The position numbers and the translations under genes are program-made. Below are positions 34,660-42,517 of a stretch of 64,000 nt of DNA, piece by piece. Source of the stretch: Tumebacillus permanentifrigoris. Lineage in GTDB: Bacteria; Bacillota; Bacilli; Tumebacillales; Tumebacillaceae. Position 1 is the first letter of the stretch. Each line of letters opens with the position of its first letter. Where the stretch lies: the NCBI RefSeq assembly GCF_003148565.1, contig NZ_QGGL01000005.1, forward strand, positions 215,329-279,328, in the 5' to 3' direction. Under the pieces are notes generated by a model, which ran no database searches, was not told where the DNA came from, and saw only the letters and a program-made list of their open reading frames with translations.

Positions 34660-35526
34660 TTATCTGATCTTCCGGTATAACTTCTCTGCTCCGTCCACTT
34701 CTTCGTAGTCCTGAGCCTGACTGGTAAACGCCAAGCCTTCTCGACTTCCGAGCGCGAGGATGCCGCCGTTGGACAAGCTCTCATAGAACAGCTTGTGTAC
34801 GCGGTTTTGCAACAACTGATCAAAATAGATCATGACGTTGCGGCAAACGATCACTTGAAACTCGTTAAACGAGCGATCGGTCACCAAATTATGTTGGGCA
34901 AACACCAAATTCTCCTGCAAAAAGGCGTGAAATTGGACCGTGTCATGAACCGCGCTGTAGTACTCAGAAAAGGCCTTGGTGCCACCTGCTTGCAGGTAGT
35001 TTTTGGTGTATTGTTGCATCCGTTGCAGGGGAAACACCCCGCCCACCGCTCGCCTCAAACTGTGCTCGTTCATGTCGGTGGCATACAAGCGGGCTTTGTG
35101 ATAGAGCCCCTCCTCATGCAAGAGGATCGCCATCGAATAGACTTCCTCGCCCGTCGAGCACCCCGCGTGCCAGATGCGGATGTGCGGATACTCCCGCAAC
35201 AGCGGCACGACATGGTGGCGAAAGGCCACGTAGAAGGACGGGTCGCGGAACATCTCGGTAACATTGACGGAGAAATCATTCAGCAATCGTTCCATCACGG
35301 TAGGTTCGTGCAGAACCTTTTCCTGCAACGCAGAGATCGTGGGCAGTTTCTCCGTGTGCATCCGATGGCGGATGCGACGTTCGAGGAACGGCAGCGAGTA
35401 GTTTTTGAAATCAAACCCGTACATCCGATGCATCCCTTCGAGCAACAACTGCATCTCGATGTGCTCGACCTCGCCCAACGCGAAGGTTTCGGGGGTGGCG
35501 AGCCGCAGGTCTTTGAAGTTATCCAT
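34660..35526 (-). CDS. CheR-type protein-glutamate methyltransferase
   Basis: About 288 residues. The CheR N-terminal helical domain (YSLPFLERRIRHRM) is followed by the S-adenosylmethionine-binding domain (IWHAGCSTGEEVYSMAILL; CRNVMIYF). CheR methylates glutamates on chemoreceptors. No receptor with methylation helices or flagellar genes are near; it lies between two sensor kinases. The pattern resembles multi-modular CheB/CheR-kinase systems of stress signalling. A GTG at 35541 that overlaps the kinase stop by four bases (GTGA) is an equally possible start. Confidence 0.88.
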   Translation of the reverse strand: MDNFKDLRLATPETFALGEVEHIEMQLLLEGMHRMYGFDFKNYSLPFLERRIRHRMHTEKLPTISALQEKVLHEPTVMERLLNDFSVNVTEMFRDPSFYVAFRHHVVPLLREYPHIRIWHAGCSTGEEVYSMAILLHEEGLYHKARLYATDMNEHSLRRAVGGVFPLQRMQQYTKNYLQAGGTKAFSEYYSAVHDTVQFHAFLQENLVFAQHNLVTDRSFNEFQVIVCRNVMIYFDQLLQNRVHKLFYESLSNGGILALGSREGLAFTSQAQDYEEVDGAEKLYRKIR

Positions 35527-35537
35527 CCTTGTAGCGG

Positions 35538-37149
35538 TCACCTGCCCTCTCGTTCGCGATAGAGCCAGACCCGCATCAGCGAGAACAGTTGTTCCAAGTT
35601 CAGTGGCTTGCTGATGTAGTCGGAAGCTCCCGCGTCGATGCACTTGTCGCGGTCGTTTTTCATCGCTTTGGCCGTCAATGCGATGATCGGCACATCCGCA
35701 AATTTGCTCCGTTGACGAATCGCCCGCATCGCTTCATACCCATCCATCTCTGGCATCATGATGTCCATGAGCACGAGGTCCACATCCGGGTTCTCCAGCA
35801 GCATCTCTACGCCTTCGCGTCCAGTTTCGGCAAAAATCACCTTCATCTGCTGCGCTTCTAACGCCGTCGTCAAGGCAAAGATGTTGCGCATGTCGTCATC
35901 GACCAGCAACACTTTTTTCCCATCCAAGGGGCATTCCGCTCCCACTTCCTGCGCGACTGCTACTTCCGACACCTCGTCTTCGGCAAAAAGTGCCGCATGG
36001 GCGGTGCCCAGCGGCACATTCACCACCGATTGTGCAGGCAGATGTTCCGTCGGCAGGTACAGGGTGAATGTCGAGCCTTTGCCCTCGACGGAGATCACCT
36101 CCAGTTGTCCGCCAAGCAAGTTCGCGATCTCCCGGGAGATCGACAACCCCAGACCCGTTCCGCCGTACTTGCGCGACGTGGTGCCATCCGCTTGGCGGAA
36201 CGCTTCAAATATGACCTCCTGCTTCTCATGCGCAATCCCGATGCCCGTGTCGGTGACCGAGAACGCGAGCACCGTTCCCACATCCTTGAGCGGGGAACTA
36301 CCGGCGACGCGGATGTCCAGTTGCACCGAGCCTTCCTCGGTGAACTTGATGGCGTTGGCGAGCAAGTTTTTGATGATCTGTTGCAGACGCACTTCGTCGG
36401 TGTAGATGGCGACAGGCACGTCTGGATGCACGTTCGCGGTGAACAACAGACCTTTTTGACGAGCGAGTTGCGAGAACTGCCGCTGGGCAAACTCCCGCAA
36501 CTCGTCGAGCAGGATCTCGTCGAGATGGACGTCCATTTTGCCCGATTCCACTTTGGAGAGATCGAGAACGTCACTGATCAAGTTCAGCAGGTCATACCCA
36601 GAGGCGTGAATCGTGTTCGCAAACTCGATCTGCTTCTGTGACAAGTTGCCCTCCGAATTTTCGGCGAGCATCTGTGCGAGGATCAACAGCGAGTTCAGCG
36701 GCGTGCGCAACTCATGCGACATGTTCGCGAGGAATTCTGACTTGTACTTGGAGGAGAGCACCAACTGTGTGGCTTTGTCCTCCAACTGTTCCTTGGTCTT
36801 TTGCAATTCGCGAGTTTTGGTCTCCGAGTTGTTGTACTGCTCCTCAAGTTTTTCATTGATCGTCTTGAGTTCTTCCTGTTGTAGTTGCAACTCCTCAGAC
36901 TGGCTCTGCAACTCTTCGGTCATCGCTTGCGATTCCTTGAGCAACTTCTCGACTTGCATGTGATACGCGATCGAGTTGATCGTGATGCCGATCGTCTCCA
37001 CCACTTGTTGCAACAAGGCCATGTGCATGTCGGTAAAAAGTTCGAACGAAGCCAGTTCGATCACCGCACGCACGTGGCCTTCATGCTCAACGGGCAGCAC
37101 GAGGATCGTGGCGGGGGTTGCGGCTCCCAGCCCTGATGTGATCTGGATA
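35538..37149 (-). CDS. C-terminal half of the broken kinase: GAF end, kinase core, receiver
   Basis: Contains the second half of the GAF domain and a long coiled coil rich in Glu and Gln. The histidine kinase core follows (H-box NMSHELRTPLNSLL; N-box LLANAIKFTEEG; DTGIGI; GTGLGLSIS). A receiver domain with KVLLVDDDMRNI, phospho-Asp in LVLMDIMMPEMDG and Lys in YISKPL ends the protein. The receiver at the C-terminus should pass phosphate to a downstream partner, perhaps the receiver-kinase two genes on. No clear ribosome site marks an independent start; the first in-frame ATG with a possible site is well inside the coiled coil. Confidence 0.6.
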
Positions 37150-38254
37150 CCTCTGGAAGGTCGGTCAGCAGAATTGTGCGGTTCTCGGCCGCACATTGAC
37201 CGACCAGCCCTTCCCCCATGCGAAAAGCGTCTCGCCCTACCTCGCGATCCATGTCCGCATAGGAGCTGAACTTCACCAAGCGCTGCTGGTCTTTGTGCCC
37301 TTCCTTCAAATAGAACACACCATAGCTGGCACCCACCAACGGTGTCAACTTGGACATGATCATCCGAGCGAGCGTTTCGAGATCCTGCACGCCTTGGTAC
37401 ATCGTCGTGGTCTCCGCGAGCTTGGTTTTGATCCAAGTCTGCTCCTGAATCGTGCGCTGGAATTCCTGCTCGTGGTGCCCATGCTCCTCTAACGCCACCG
37501 CCATCGCGTTAAAGGCTTGCGAGATCTCGCCGATCTCGTCCTGCGTCCTGACTTCGATGCGCGGCAGTTTTTGCTTCGAGCCTTTGGTGACGAGCGTGAT
37601 CACCGAGGTGACATGGCGCAGGCTGGCTGTCAGACTGCGCACCACCCGAAAAGCGATCACACCTCCAAGGAACAGCGAGAGCACGATCAACGTCCATGTG
37701 GCTTTTACTGCCATGTTGTAGGTAGTGGTCGCGTCCTGCAAGGCGGTTTCCATGCGCGCTTCTTGCACAGTGTTGAGCTTCCCTACCGTGTCGAACACCG
37801 CGAGGCTGGTGGTCGTGATCTCTCCGAGCAACAGTTCGTTGGCCTGTGCCCGCTGTCCAGAGCGCACCAGATCGATCATGCGATTTTGTTCGAGTTCATA
37901 CGTTAGGCTCTGCGCACGCAACTGAGCGAGCAACGCCGACGCTTGTTGCAAACTCACGATCCGCTCAAATTGAGCAATCGCCACTTGTTCGTTGGTTCTG
38001 GATTGGTTAATCGAGGCCACGACCTCGTCGATCGGTGTCTTGTCATCGATCGCCAGCGTATACAAACCTCTCGCCATGTTGCCGACCTCAAAGCGCACCG
38101 TGGTCGCCAATTTTGCCTTCGTGTAGCGATCCTTGACGATCTCATTCATGCTCTGGTTCAAATCGTTGAGCATGCTGAGCACCAGCAAGAGCATGACGAT
38201 CAACAGTGCGAGGAGCGAACCGAATCCTGTGTAGAGCTTGGTTTTGATCTTCAT
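37150..38254 (-). CDS. N-terminal half of the broken kinase: 4-helix sensor, HAMP, partial GAF
   Basis: From the ATG at 38254 (AGGAAGG 6 bases upstream), a transmembrane helix (about 9-30) is followed by an extracytoplasmic four-helix bundle like that of chemoreceptors. A second transmembrane helix (about 180-200), a HAMP linker (RVVRSLTASLRHVTSVI ... DEIGEISQAFNAMA) and the first half of a GAF domain (LVGASYGVFYLKEG) follow. The frame then runs 29 codons out of register to a stop at 37061. If the shift is real, the product would be a kinase-less membrane sensor. Confidence 0.6.
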
Positions 38255-38443
38255 CTTGTACCTTCCTTTTTTCCTGAAACAGCGCAGTGCTAGTAGTAGA
38301 CGTTTCGCGTTCTCGTGGCTTATTCCCTTCTTGCGCGCTTGACTTCCGATTGTAAACAAGGTTACATTCATGAAGTAATAGAAATCGATCCACACATACA
38401 TATGCGCCATAGGAAGACTATTTGCACACAAGGAGTGTTCGAG

Positions 38444-39460
38444 ATGACCGTGAAAAAAAACCGCCAGTTCCGCCTCGTCAGCCGTCCCGTCGGGATGCCG
38501 TCCAACGAAAACTTTACGCTGCAGGAGGTTGACCTCCCGGAGTTGCAGGATGGGCAAGTCCTCGTCCGTGCGCTGTACATCTCCGTCGACCCGTACATGC
38601 GCGGGCGGATGAGCGACGCAAAGTCCTATATCGAACCGTTCCCGCTCGATGAAGTGCTGGTCGGTGGCGGCGTCGGTGAGATCGTCGAGAGCAAAAACGA
38701 GAGATGGCAAGCGGGCGACGTGGTCGTCGGCCAACTCGGCTGGCAGGATTACACCGTCTCGAACGGTCGTGGCTTGTTGAAACTCGACCCGTCGCTTGCA
38801 CCGGTCACCACCGCGCTCGGCGTCACGGGGATGCCAGGTTGGACCGCCTACTTCGGACTGCTCGACATCGGCCAACCGAAGGAAGGCGAAACGGTCGTCG
38901 TCTCAGGTGCAGCCGGTGCGGTCGGCACGATCGTCGGCCAGATCGCCAAGTTGAAAGGGTGCCGCGTGGTCGGAATCGCTGGAGATGACGCGAAGTGCCA
39001 GTACCTGCTGAACGAACTCGGCTTTGATGCCACGATCAATTACAAAACCACCGACGACCTCCGCGCCGCGCTCAAACGTGCCTGCCCGGACGGCGTTGAC
39101 GTGTATTTCGATAATGTTGGCGGTGAGATCACCGATGCCGTGATGTCGCGGATCAACTTCCAAGCGCGCATCGCGATCTGCGGTCAGATCTCGCAATACA
39201 ACTTGGAGGAGCCGGAACTTGGACCGCGCGTATTTACCCAACTGCTCAAAAACAGTGCGCTCGCGAAGGGCTTCATCGTCAGCGACTACGCCCCGCGCCA
39301 CAAGGAAGCGATGCTGCAACTGGGCCAATGGGTTGCAGAAGGCAAGATCAAGTACGCAGAGAACATCGTGGACGGACTGGAGAACTCCGTCGAAGCGTTC
39401 CTCGGGTTGTTCCGCGGCGAGAACATCGGCAAGCAATTGGTGAAAGTTTCCGATCTGTAA
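38444..39460 (+). CDS. NADP-dependent oxidoreductase, zinc-free MDR family
   Basis: A 338-residue medium-chain reductase of the CurA/YfmJ (leukotriene B4 dehydrogenase-like) group. Segments are YISVDPYMRGRMSD, GMPGWTAYFGLLDIGQPKEG, VVSGAAGAVGTIVGQIAK (nucleotide-binding loop) and YFDNVGGEITDAV. Zinc-ligand cysteines are lacking, as expected. Such enzymes reduce alkenals and other alpha,beta-unsaturated carbonyls using NADPH. AAGGAG lies 8-9 bases before the ATG at 38444. Transcribed alone, divergent from the kinase cluster. Confidence 0.92.
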   Translation: MTVKKNRQFRLVSRPVGMPSNENFTLQEVDLPELQDGQVLVRALYISVDPYMRGRMSDAKSYIEPFPLDEVLVGGGVGEIVESKNERWQAGDVVVGQLGWQDYTVSNGRGLLKLDPSLAPVTTALGVTGMPGWTAYFGLLDIGQPKEGETVVVSGAAGAVGTIVGQIAKLKGCRVVGIAGDDAKCQYLLNELGFDATINYKTTDDLRAALKRACPDGVDVYFDNVGGEITDAVMSRINFQARIAICGQISQYNLEEPELGPRVFTQLLKNSALAKGFIVSDYAPRHKEAMLQLGQWVAEGKIKYAENIVDGLENSVEAFLGLFRGENIGKQLVKVSDL

Positions 39461-39470
39461 ACTTGATGAG

Positions 39471-39507
39471 AAAAAGCGGTACACTCGCGTGTGAGTGTAC
39501 CGCTTTT
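39471..39507 (+). terminator. Terminator after the oxidoreductase gene
   Basis: AAAGCGGTACACTC pairs with GAGTGTACCGCTTT around a 6-base loop, followed by T residues. Confidence 0.9.
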
Positions 39508-39690
39508 TTTATCCCACGAGTTCACGCAGGGATGGCAACCGTTAAAAAGACAATCTGTCAAACGGTCGGTTATCAAGCGAAACGTGCTCGTAAAAAAATG
39601 AGTCTATAGACCTATGTGTACGGAAGCGATCTCTTCCGATATCTTCCTTATAAGACTGTCCGTTTTCCCATTTTGAGAGGGGGAACCCTC

Positions 39691-40656
39691 GTGAACCAGC
39701 CTGATTTCCGCGAGCAACTGAAACGACACCCGCACAACGGAGACTTGCGCTACCACTTCGCGAAGGTGCTGGAGCAACAAGGCCGGCTGCGAGAAGCGCA
39801 GGAACAGTACGAGTTAGCCGCGCGCGATGGACACCTTGCGTCATTGATCCAGTTGAAACAGACGACGCTCAAACCGCTGAGCGACGAGATCCAAGTGCCA
39901 GCGAGCAACGGTTTTCGCCTGCGTGACTTGTTGCAACGGATGCTGGCACCGCTGCTTTTGTTCTTGGTGGCCTTTCACCTGTTGGCAGAACCGCTCGGCC
40001 TCGACCGTCTGATCTCGCTGTTCACTGTCGCGAATACCTTGCCTGGAGACTTGCCACGGCTCGTCGTGGAAAACGCTCGCCTGCGCTTTCATGACACGCT
40101 CGGTCGTGATCCGAAGACGTTGCAGGAATTGACGCAGGCCCAGCCGGTCAACTTTATGAGTGCGCTGTCACCCGATCTCTTGGCAGCCAGCGGTTGCCCT
40201 TGTCAACTGCCAGAACCTGGACTGGAGTTGCGCTTCTACCCGGAGGCCAACCAACTCGCCCTCGGTCGCGGCGAGGAAATTCTCGCCGTCTACTCGGTTG
40301 CGACAGGGCCGCCGTTGCCCTTTGTGCGCTCCAAAGTCTCGAGGCGCGTGGTCAACCCCAACGGAGGCAAGGGCGCGTGGGGCACGCGCGGCCTCGAATT
40401 GCAGGAGGGGTATGCCATCCACGGGACGAACCAATTGGAGGCGATCGGGCGCGGCAACATCACCAAGGGTTGTCTGCGCCTGCGCAATGTGGACATCGAG
40501 ACGTTGTACCCGTATGTCTCCCTCGGGACTCCGTTCGCCGTCCTCCCCGGCTCCCCACACAAGCCGACCTTCCCAGAGGGATTGCCGCCGCTGGGCGAAT
40601 TGTTGCATCCGCGAGACGAGGAGACACCCGGGGTGCGGTACCAGTGGAAGCAGTAG
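39691..40656 (+). CDS. L,D-transpeptidase (YkuD fold) with N-terminal TPR-like helix pair and membrane anchor
   Basis: A 321-residue protein. A cytoplasmic TPR-like segment (about 8-48, LRYHFAKVLEQQGRLREAQE) is followed by one transmembrane helix (about 87-105) and a YkuD domain (about 195-300). The domain contains the catalytic His in YAIHGTNQ and Cys in TKGCLRL. It makes 3-3 or lipoprotein-type crosslinks in peptidoglycan, and the catalytic part should be outside. GTG at 39691 is 7-8 bases after GAGAGGGGG; the frame is open upstream to 39616. TPR fused to a YkuD domain is uncommon; the family usually has LysM domains. Confidence 0.88.
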   Translation: MNQPDFREQLKRHPHNGDLRYHFAKVLEQQGRLREAQEQYELAARDGHLASLIQLKQTTLKPLSDEIQVPASNGFRLRDLLQRMLAPLLLFLVAFHLLAEPLGLDRLISLFTVANTLPGDLPRLVVENARLRFHDTLGRDPKTLQELTQAQPVNFMSALSPDLLAASGCPCQLPEPGLELRFYPEANQLALGRGEEILAVYSVATGPPLPFVRSKVSRRVVNPNGGKGAWGTRGLELQEGYAIHGTNQLEAIGRGNITKGCLRLRNVDIETLYPYVSLGTPFAVLPGSPHKPTFPEGLPPLGELLHPRDEETPGVRYQWKQ

Positions 40657-40662
40657 AAAAAA

Positions 40663-40690
40663 CGAGCTGACGTCATAGGACGTCAACTCG
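40663..40690 (+). terminator. Terminator after the L,D-transpeptidase gene
   Basis: CGAG(C)TGACGTC pairs with GACGTCA(A)CTCG, between A and T runs; usable in both directions. Confidence 0.85.
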
Positions 40691-40791
40691 TTTTTTATTC
40701 GGTGAGCGTTATTCGGTGAGGGGTTCCCTCCGAGCACCCAGTTGACAGGCTCGTTGACTGCGCCTGTTGCAATCCTTTTTATTAAGAGCCG

Positions 40792-41208
40792 TTAGTCCTC
40801 CAAGAGGTGAAAGGCGACCTTGAAAGCGTCCCTTTGGTATTTGTTGATGTTTACGCTTTCGACATCGACCTCATGACGCCGCACGGTCGCGGATAACGTG
40901 GTGGCGTGGACGAGGCTCGACGGCAGATCTAAGGTCTGGATGATTCCCTCGATTTTGAAGGAGATCGGGCCTCCGCTGAAGTCGCCTTTGGTTGCGCGTT
41001 CTTTGATTCCTACGGTGCTGATGGCGTGTTCCTTGAAGTAGCTGGTGATCGCTTGTTGGAAGGTTTGTACGGCACGTTGAGCCTTGGGGTCTTCGAGTTC
41101 GATTTTTTTGACCTTGGTGTTGATCAGTTCATAGTTGCTTTTGGTTCCTTGCAAGGTGACGACGATGGCCTGAGAGCCTTTGATCTCGATGCCGCATACG
41201 GTTGACAA
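40792..41208 (-). CDS. DUF3010-family protein
   Basis: A 138-residue protein starting STVCGIEIKGSQAIVV. The middle has TVGIKERATKGDFSGGPISF and the end KYQRDAFKVAFHLL. This is the pattern I know from DUF3010 proteins of gamma-proteobacteria, whose fold resembles RNase H-like nucleases; function unknown. The TTG at 41208 lies 9 bases after AGGAGG, which decides the start; the frame extends to 41385. Divergent from the DUF2935 gene. The family is unexpected in Firmicutes, which raises the possibility of transfer, although base use matches the neighbours. Confidence 0.7.
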   Translation of the reverse strand: MSTVCGIEIKGSQAIVVTLQGTKSNYELINTKVKKIELEDPKAQRAVQTFQQAITSYFKEHAISTVGIKERATKGDFSGGPISFKIEGIIQTLDLPSSLVHATTLSATVRRHEVDVESVNINKYQRDAFKVAFHLLED

Positions 41209-41322
41209 GATGGAATTCCTCCTAGATGTGCAGCTTCTTCCCTTGATTATACTCGCTTTGACGTGACCTTGGAGCACGTCATGACATATACCTAATAAAA
41301 AAACGACAGGTAGGTATCGTCC

Positions 41323-42126
41323 ATGACTCCGAAATATACCCCTTGGGAAGAACATCAGTTTTGGCTGCGCATCTTGGAGGAGCACGCGACCTTTGTCCGC
41401 GATGCGCTGTCAGTGGAGGAAACGCAGTGGGTGGCGTTGAGCCGGCAGTACGTGGCTGCGTTTCAAGCACTGCGCACGCGATTGGAGGGTCTGGACCCAG
41501 CGACAAAGGCCTCTGCGCCGGAGATGGTGGCGTTCGCGCAAGCTGCGTACCCAGTCGCCAACGGATACTTCCTCTTGGAAGGGCACTTGCAGAGACTGCG
41601 CATCCAAAACCAAGTCGTCCTGTATCTGACCCCGACGTACTTCAACGGAACCTTGAATGAAAATGCGGAGTATCTGCGAATCTTGGCGTATTACAAGAGC
41701 GGACAGGAAGCGCCGTTGTTGCCGCTCGATGCCATCATCGACCTCTGGCTAGAGGACCAATTGGGTCACACCTTCCTGTTGCACAACTTGCTGGACCCTG
41801 TGGAGCAAGGCCTCAGTCAACAAACGCAGGTGTTCATCCAGCGCTTCAACGCCCACGTCCTCACCCACCACCACCTCAAACAGTACAAACGTTTCTTGCC
41901 AGAAAAGTCTCCCTACGAGTTGCGGTTTATCGCAGAGTTGGTCGCGACGGTGCAGGGTTTTACACAACTGGCGAGACAGGTGGTCGAGTTGTATGAAAAA
42001 CAGCAGGTGCTCAGTCGCCTGACACTCCAGTTTATCGAACACCATTTCCCGGAGACCTGCTACTTTTTGCATAGTCTGTCGCTGCATGTTGAGGGTGTGA
42101 CCGAGGCGGGTTGTGAAGGAGTTTAG
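41323..42126 (+). CDS. DUF2935-family helical protein
   Basis: A 267-residue all-helical protein with an N-terminal EEHQFWLRILEEHATFVRDAL and a second similar half (IDLWLEDQLGHTFLLHNLLDPVE), the duplicated His-rich four-helix domain of DUF2935. The repeated E-H-x-x-F pattern suggests a metal site. The family is common in spore-forming Firmicutes; its function is not known to me. It is transcribed alone and followed by a terminator. Confidence 0.85.
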   Translation: MTPKYTPWEEHQFWLRILEEHATFVRDALSVEETQWVALSRQYVAAFQALRTRLEGLDPATKASAPEMVAFAQAAYPVANGYFLLEGHLQRLRIQNQVVLYLTPTYFNGTLNENAEYLRILAYYKSGQEAPLLPLDAIIDLWLEDQLGHTFLLHNLLDPVEQGLSQQTQVFIQRFNAHVLTHHHLKQYKRFLPEKSPYELRFIAELVATVQGFTQLARQVVELYEKQQVLSRLTLQFIEHHFPETCYFLHSLSLHVEGVTEAGCEGV

Positions 42127-42132
42127 CAAAAT

Positions 42133-42156
42133 AGAGAGCCTCGTTAGACGGCTCTC
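42133..42156 (+). terminator. Terminator after the DUF2935 gene
   Basis: AGAGAGCC pairs with GGCTCTCT, followed by seven T. Confidence 0.85.
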
Positions 42157-42192
42157 TTTTTTTCATGCCCCGCTCGTCCGTCTCAGCAATGC

Positions 42193-42309
42193 TCAGGTAG
42201 ATTCCTGTATCTTGTTGAACGTCAGGCTTTGGTAGAGGTCGTCGACTGTGGTCCCTAACCGTTTCGCGAGATTGGCGATCGTCAGCGCACTCGGGAGGCT
42301 GGCCGCCAC
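42193..42309 (-). CDS. Possible small protein with a helix-turn-helix-like segment
   Basis: A 38-codon frame opens with GTG at 42309, 7 bases after AAGGA, and contains LTIANLAKRLGTTVDDLYQ, which resembles the first helices of an Xre-type DNA-binding domain. It follows the terminator of the quorum-sensing cassette. It may be a decayed regulator fragment rather than a gene; the evidence is the ribosome site and residue pattern only. Confidence 0.3.
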   Translation of the reverse strand: MAASLPSALTIANLAKRLGTTVDDLYQSLTFNKIQEST

Positions 42310-42341
42310 GTATGGTTCCTTTCGTTTTTTCGAAATAAAAA

Positions 42342-42364
42342 AACCGCCTTGAGTAGAGGCGGTT
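42342..42364 (-). terminator. Terminator of the RNPP cassette
   Basis: AACCGCCT pairs with AGGCGGTT around a 7-base loop; on the minus strand it is followed by seven T. It lies 7 bases after the pro-peptide stop. Confidence 0.88.
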
Positions 42365-42370
42365 GCTGTT

Positions 42371-42517
42371 CTACATGTGAAAAACGTGAACTTCCATCGG
42401 GTCAGGCCCATCCACATAGGCTACAAATACATGATTAGTCCCCCACTGTGCAGTTGAGAGTACGAACGCACTGATGACAAGTACCCCTATCACAAATCCC
42501 TTTCCTAACTTTCTCAC
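42371..42517 (-). CDS. Putative secreted signalling pro-peptide (Phr/NprX-like)
   Basis: A 48-codon gene directly downstream of the RNPP regulator. Its GTG start overlaps the regulator stop by four bases (GTGA), and AGAGGGGGG stands 8 bases upstream, an excellent ribosome site. The peptide begins MRKLGKG, has a hydrophobic export segment (FVIGVLVISAFVLSTA, about 8-23), and ends in a polar tail with the sequence VDGPDPMEVHVFHM. That layout (basic start, export signal, short C-terminal mature part) and the overlap are typical of Phr, NprX and PapR peptides. The mature ligand is expected to be 5-10 residues from the tail; which ones cannot be told. Confidence 0.75.
   Translation of the reverse strand: MRKLGKGFVIGVLVISAFVLSTAQWGTNHVFVAYVDGPDPMEVHVFHM

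Larger units (their letters stand above)
35538..38254 (-). pseudogene. Hybrid sensor histidine kinase interrupted by a frameshift
   Basis: Two overlapping frames together encode one kinase: membrane sensor, HAMP, GAF, kinase core and receiver, about 905 codons. The first frame carries the GAF domain as far as NRTILLTDLPE and then leaves register near 37150. The second frame resumes at once with IQITSGLGAATPATILVLP, the second half of the same GAF domain. One missing base (or two extra) near 37145-37160 explains the break. No other lesion is visible, and both halves look well conserved, so this is either a very recent mutation, a sequencing error or a phase-variable site. The DNA around it has no homopolymer longer than five. 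Confidence 0.75.

Noticed and set aside
39532-39609. A 25-codon basic peptide frame starting MATVKKTICQ
   Set aside because: The only purine-rich stretch abuts the ATG with no spacing, and there is no other support.
40698-40720. Short direct repeat ATTCGGTGAG after a terminator
   Set aside because: Too short and without context to be more than chance.
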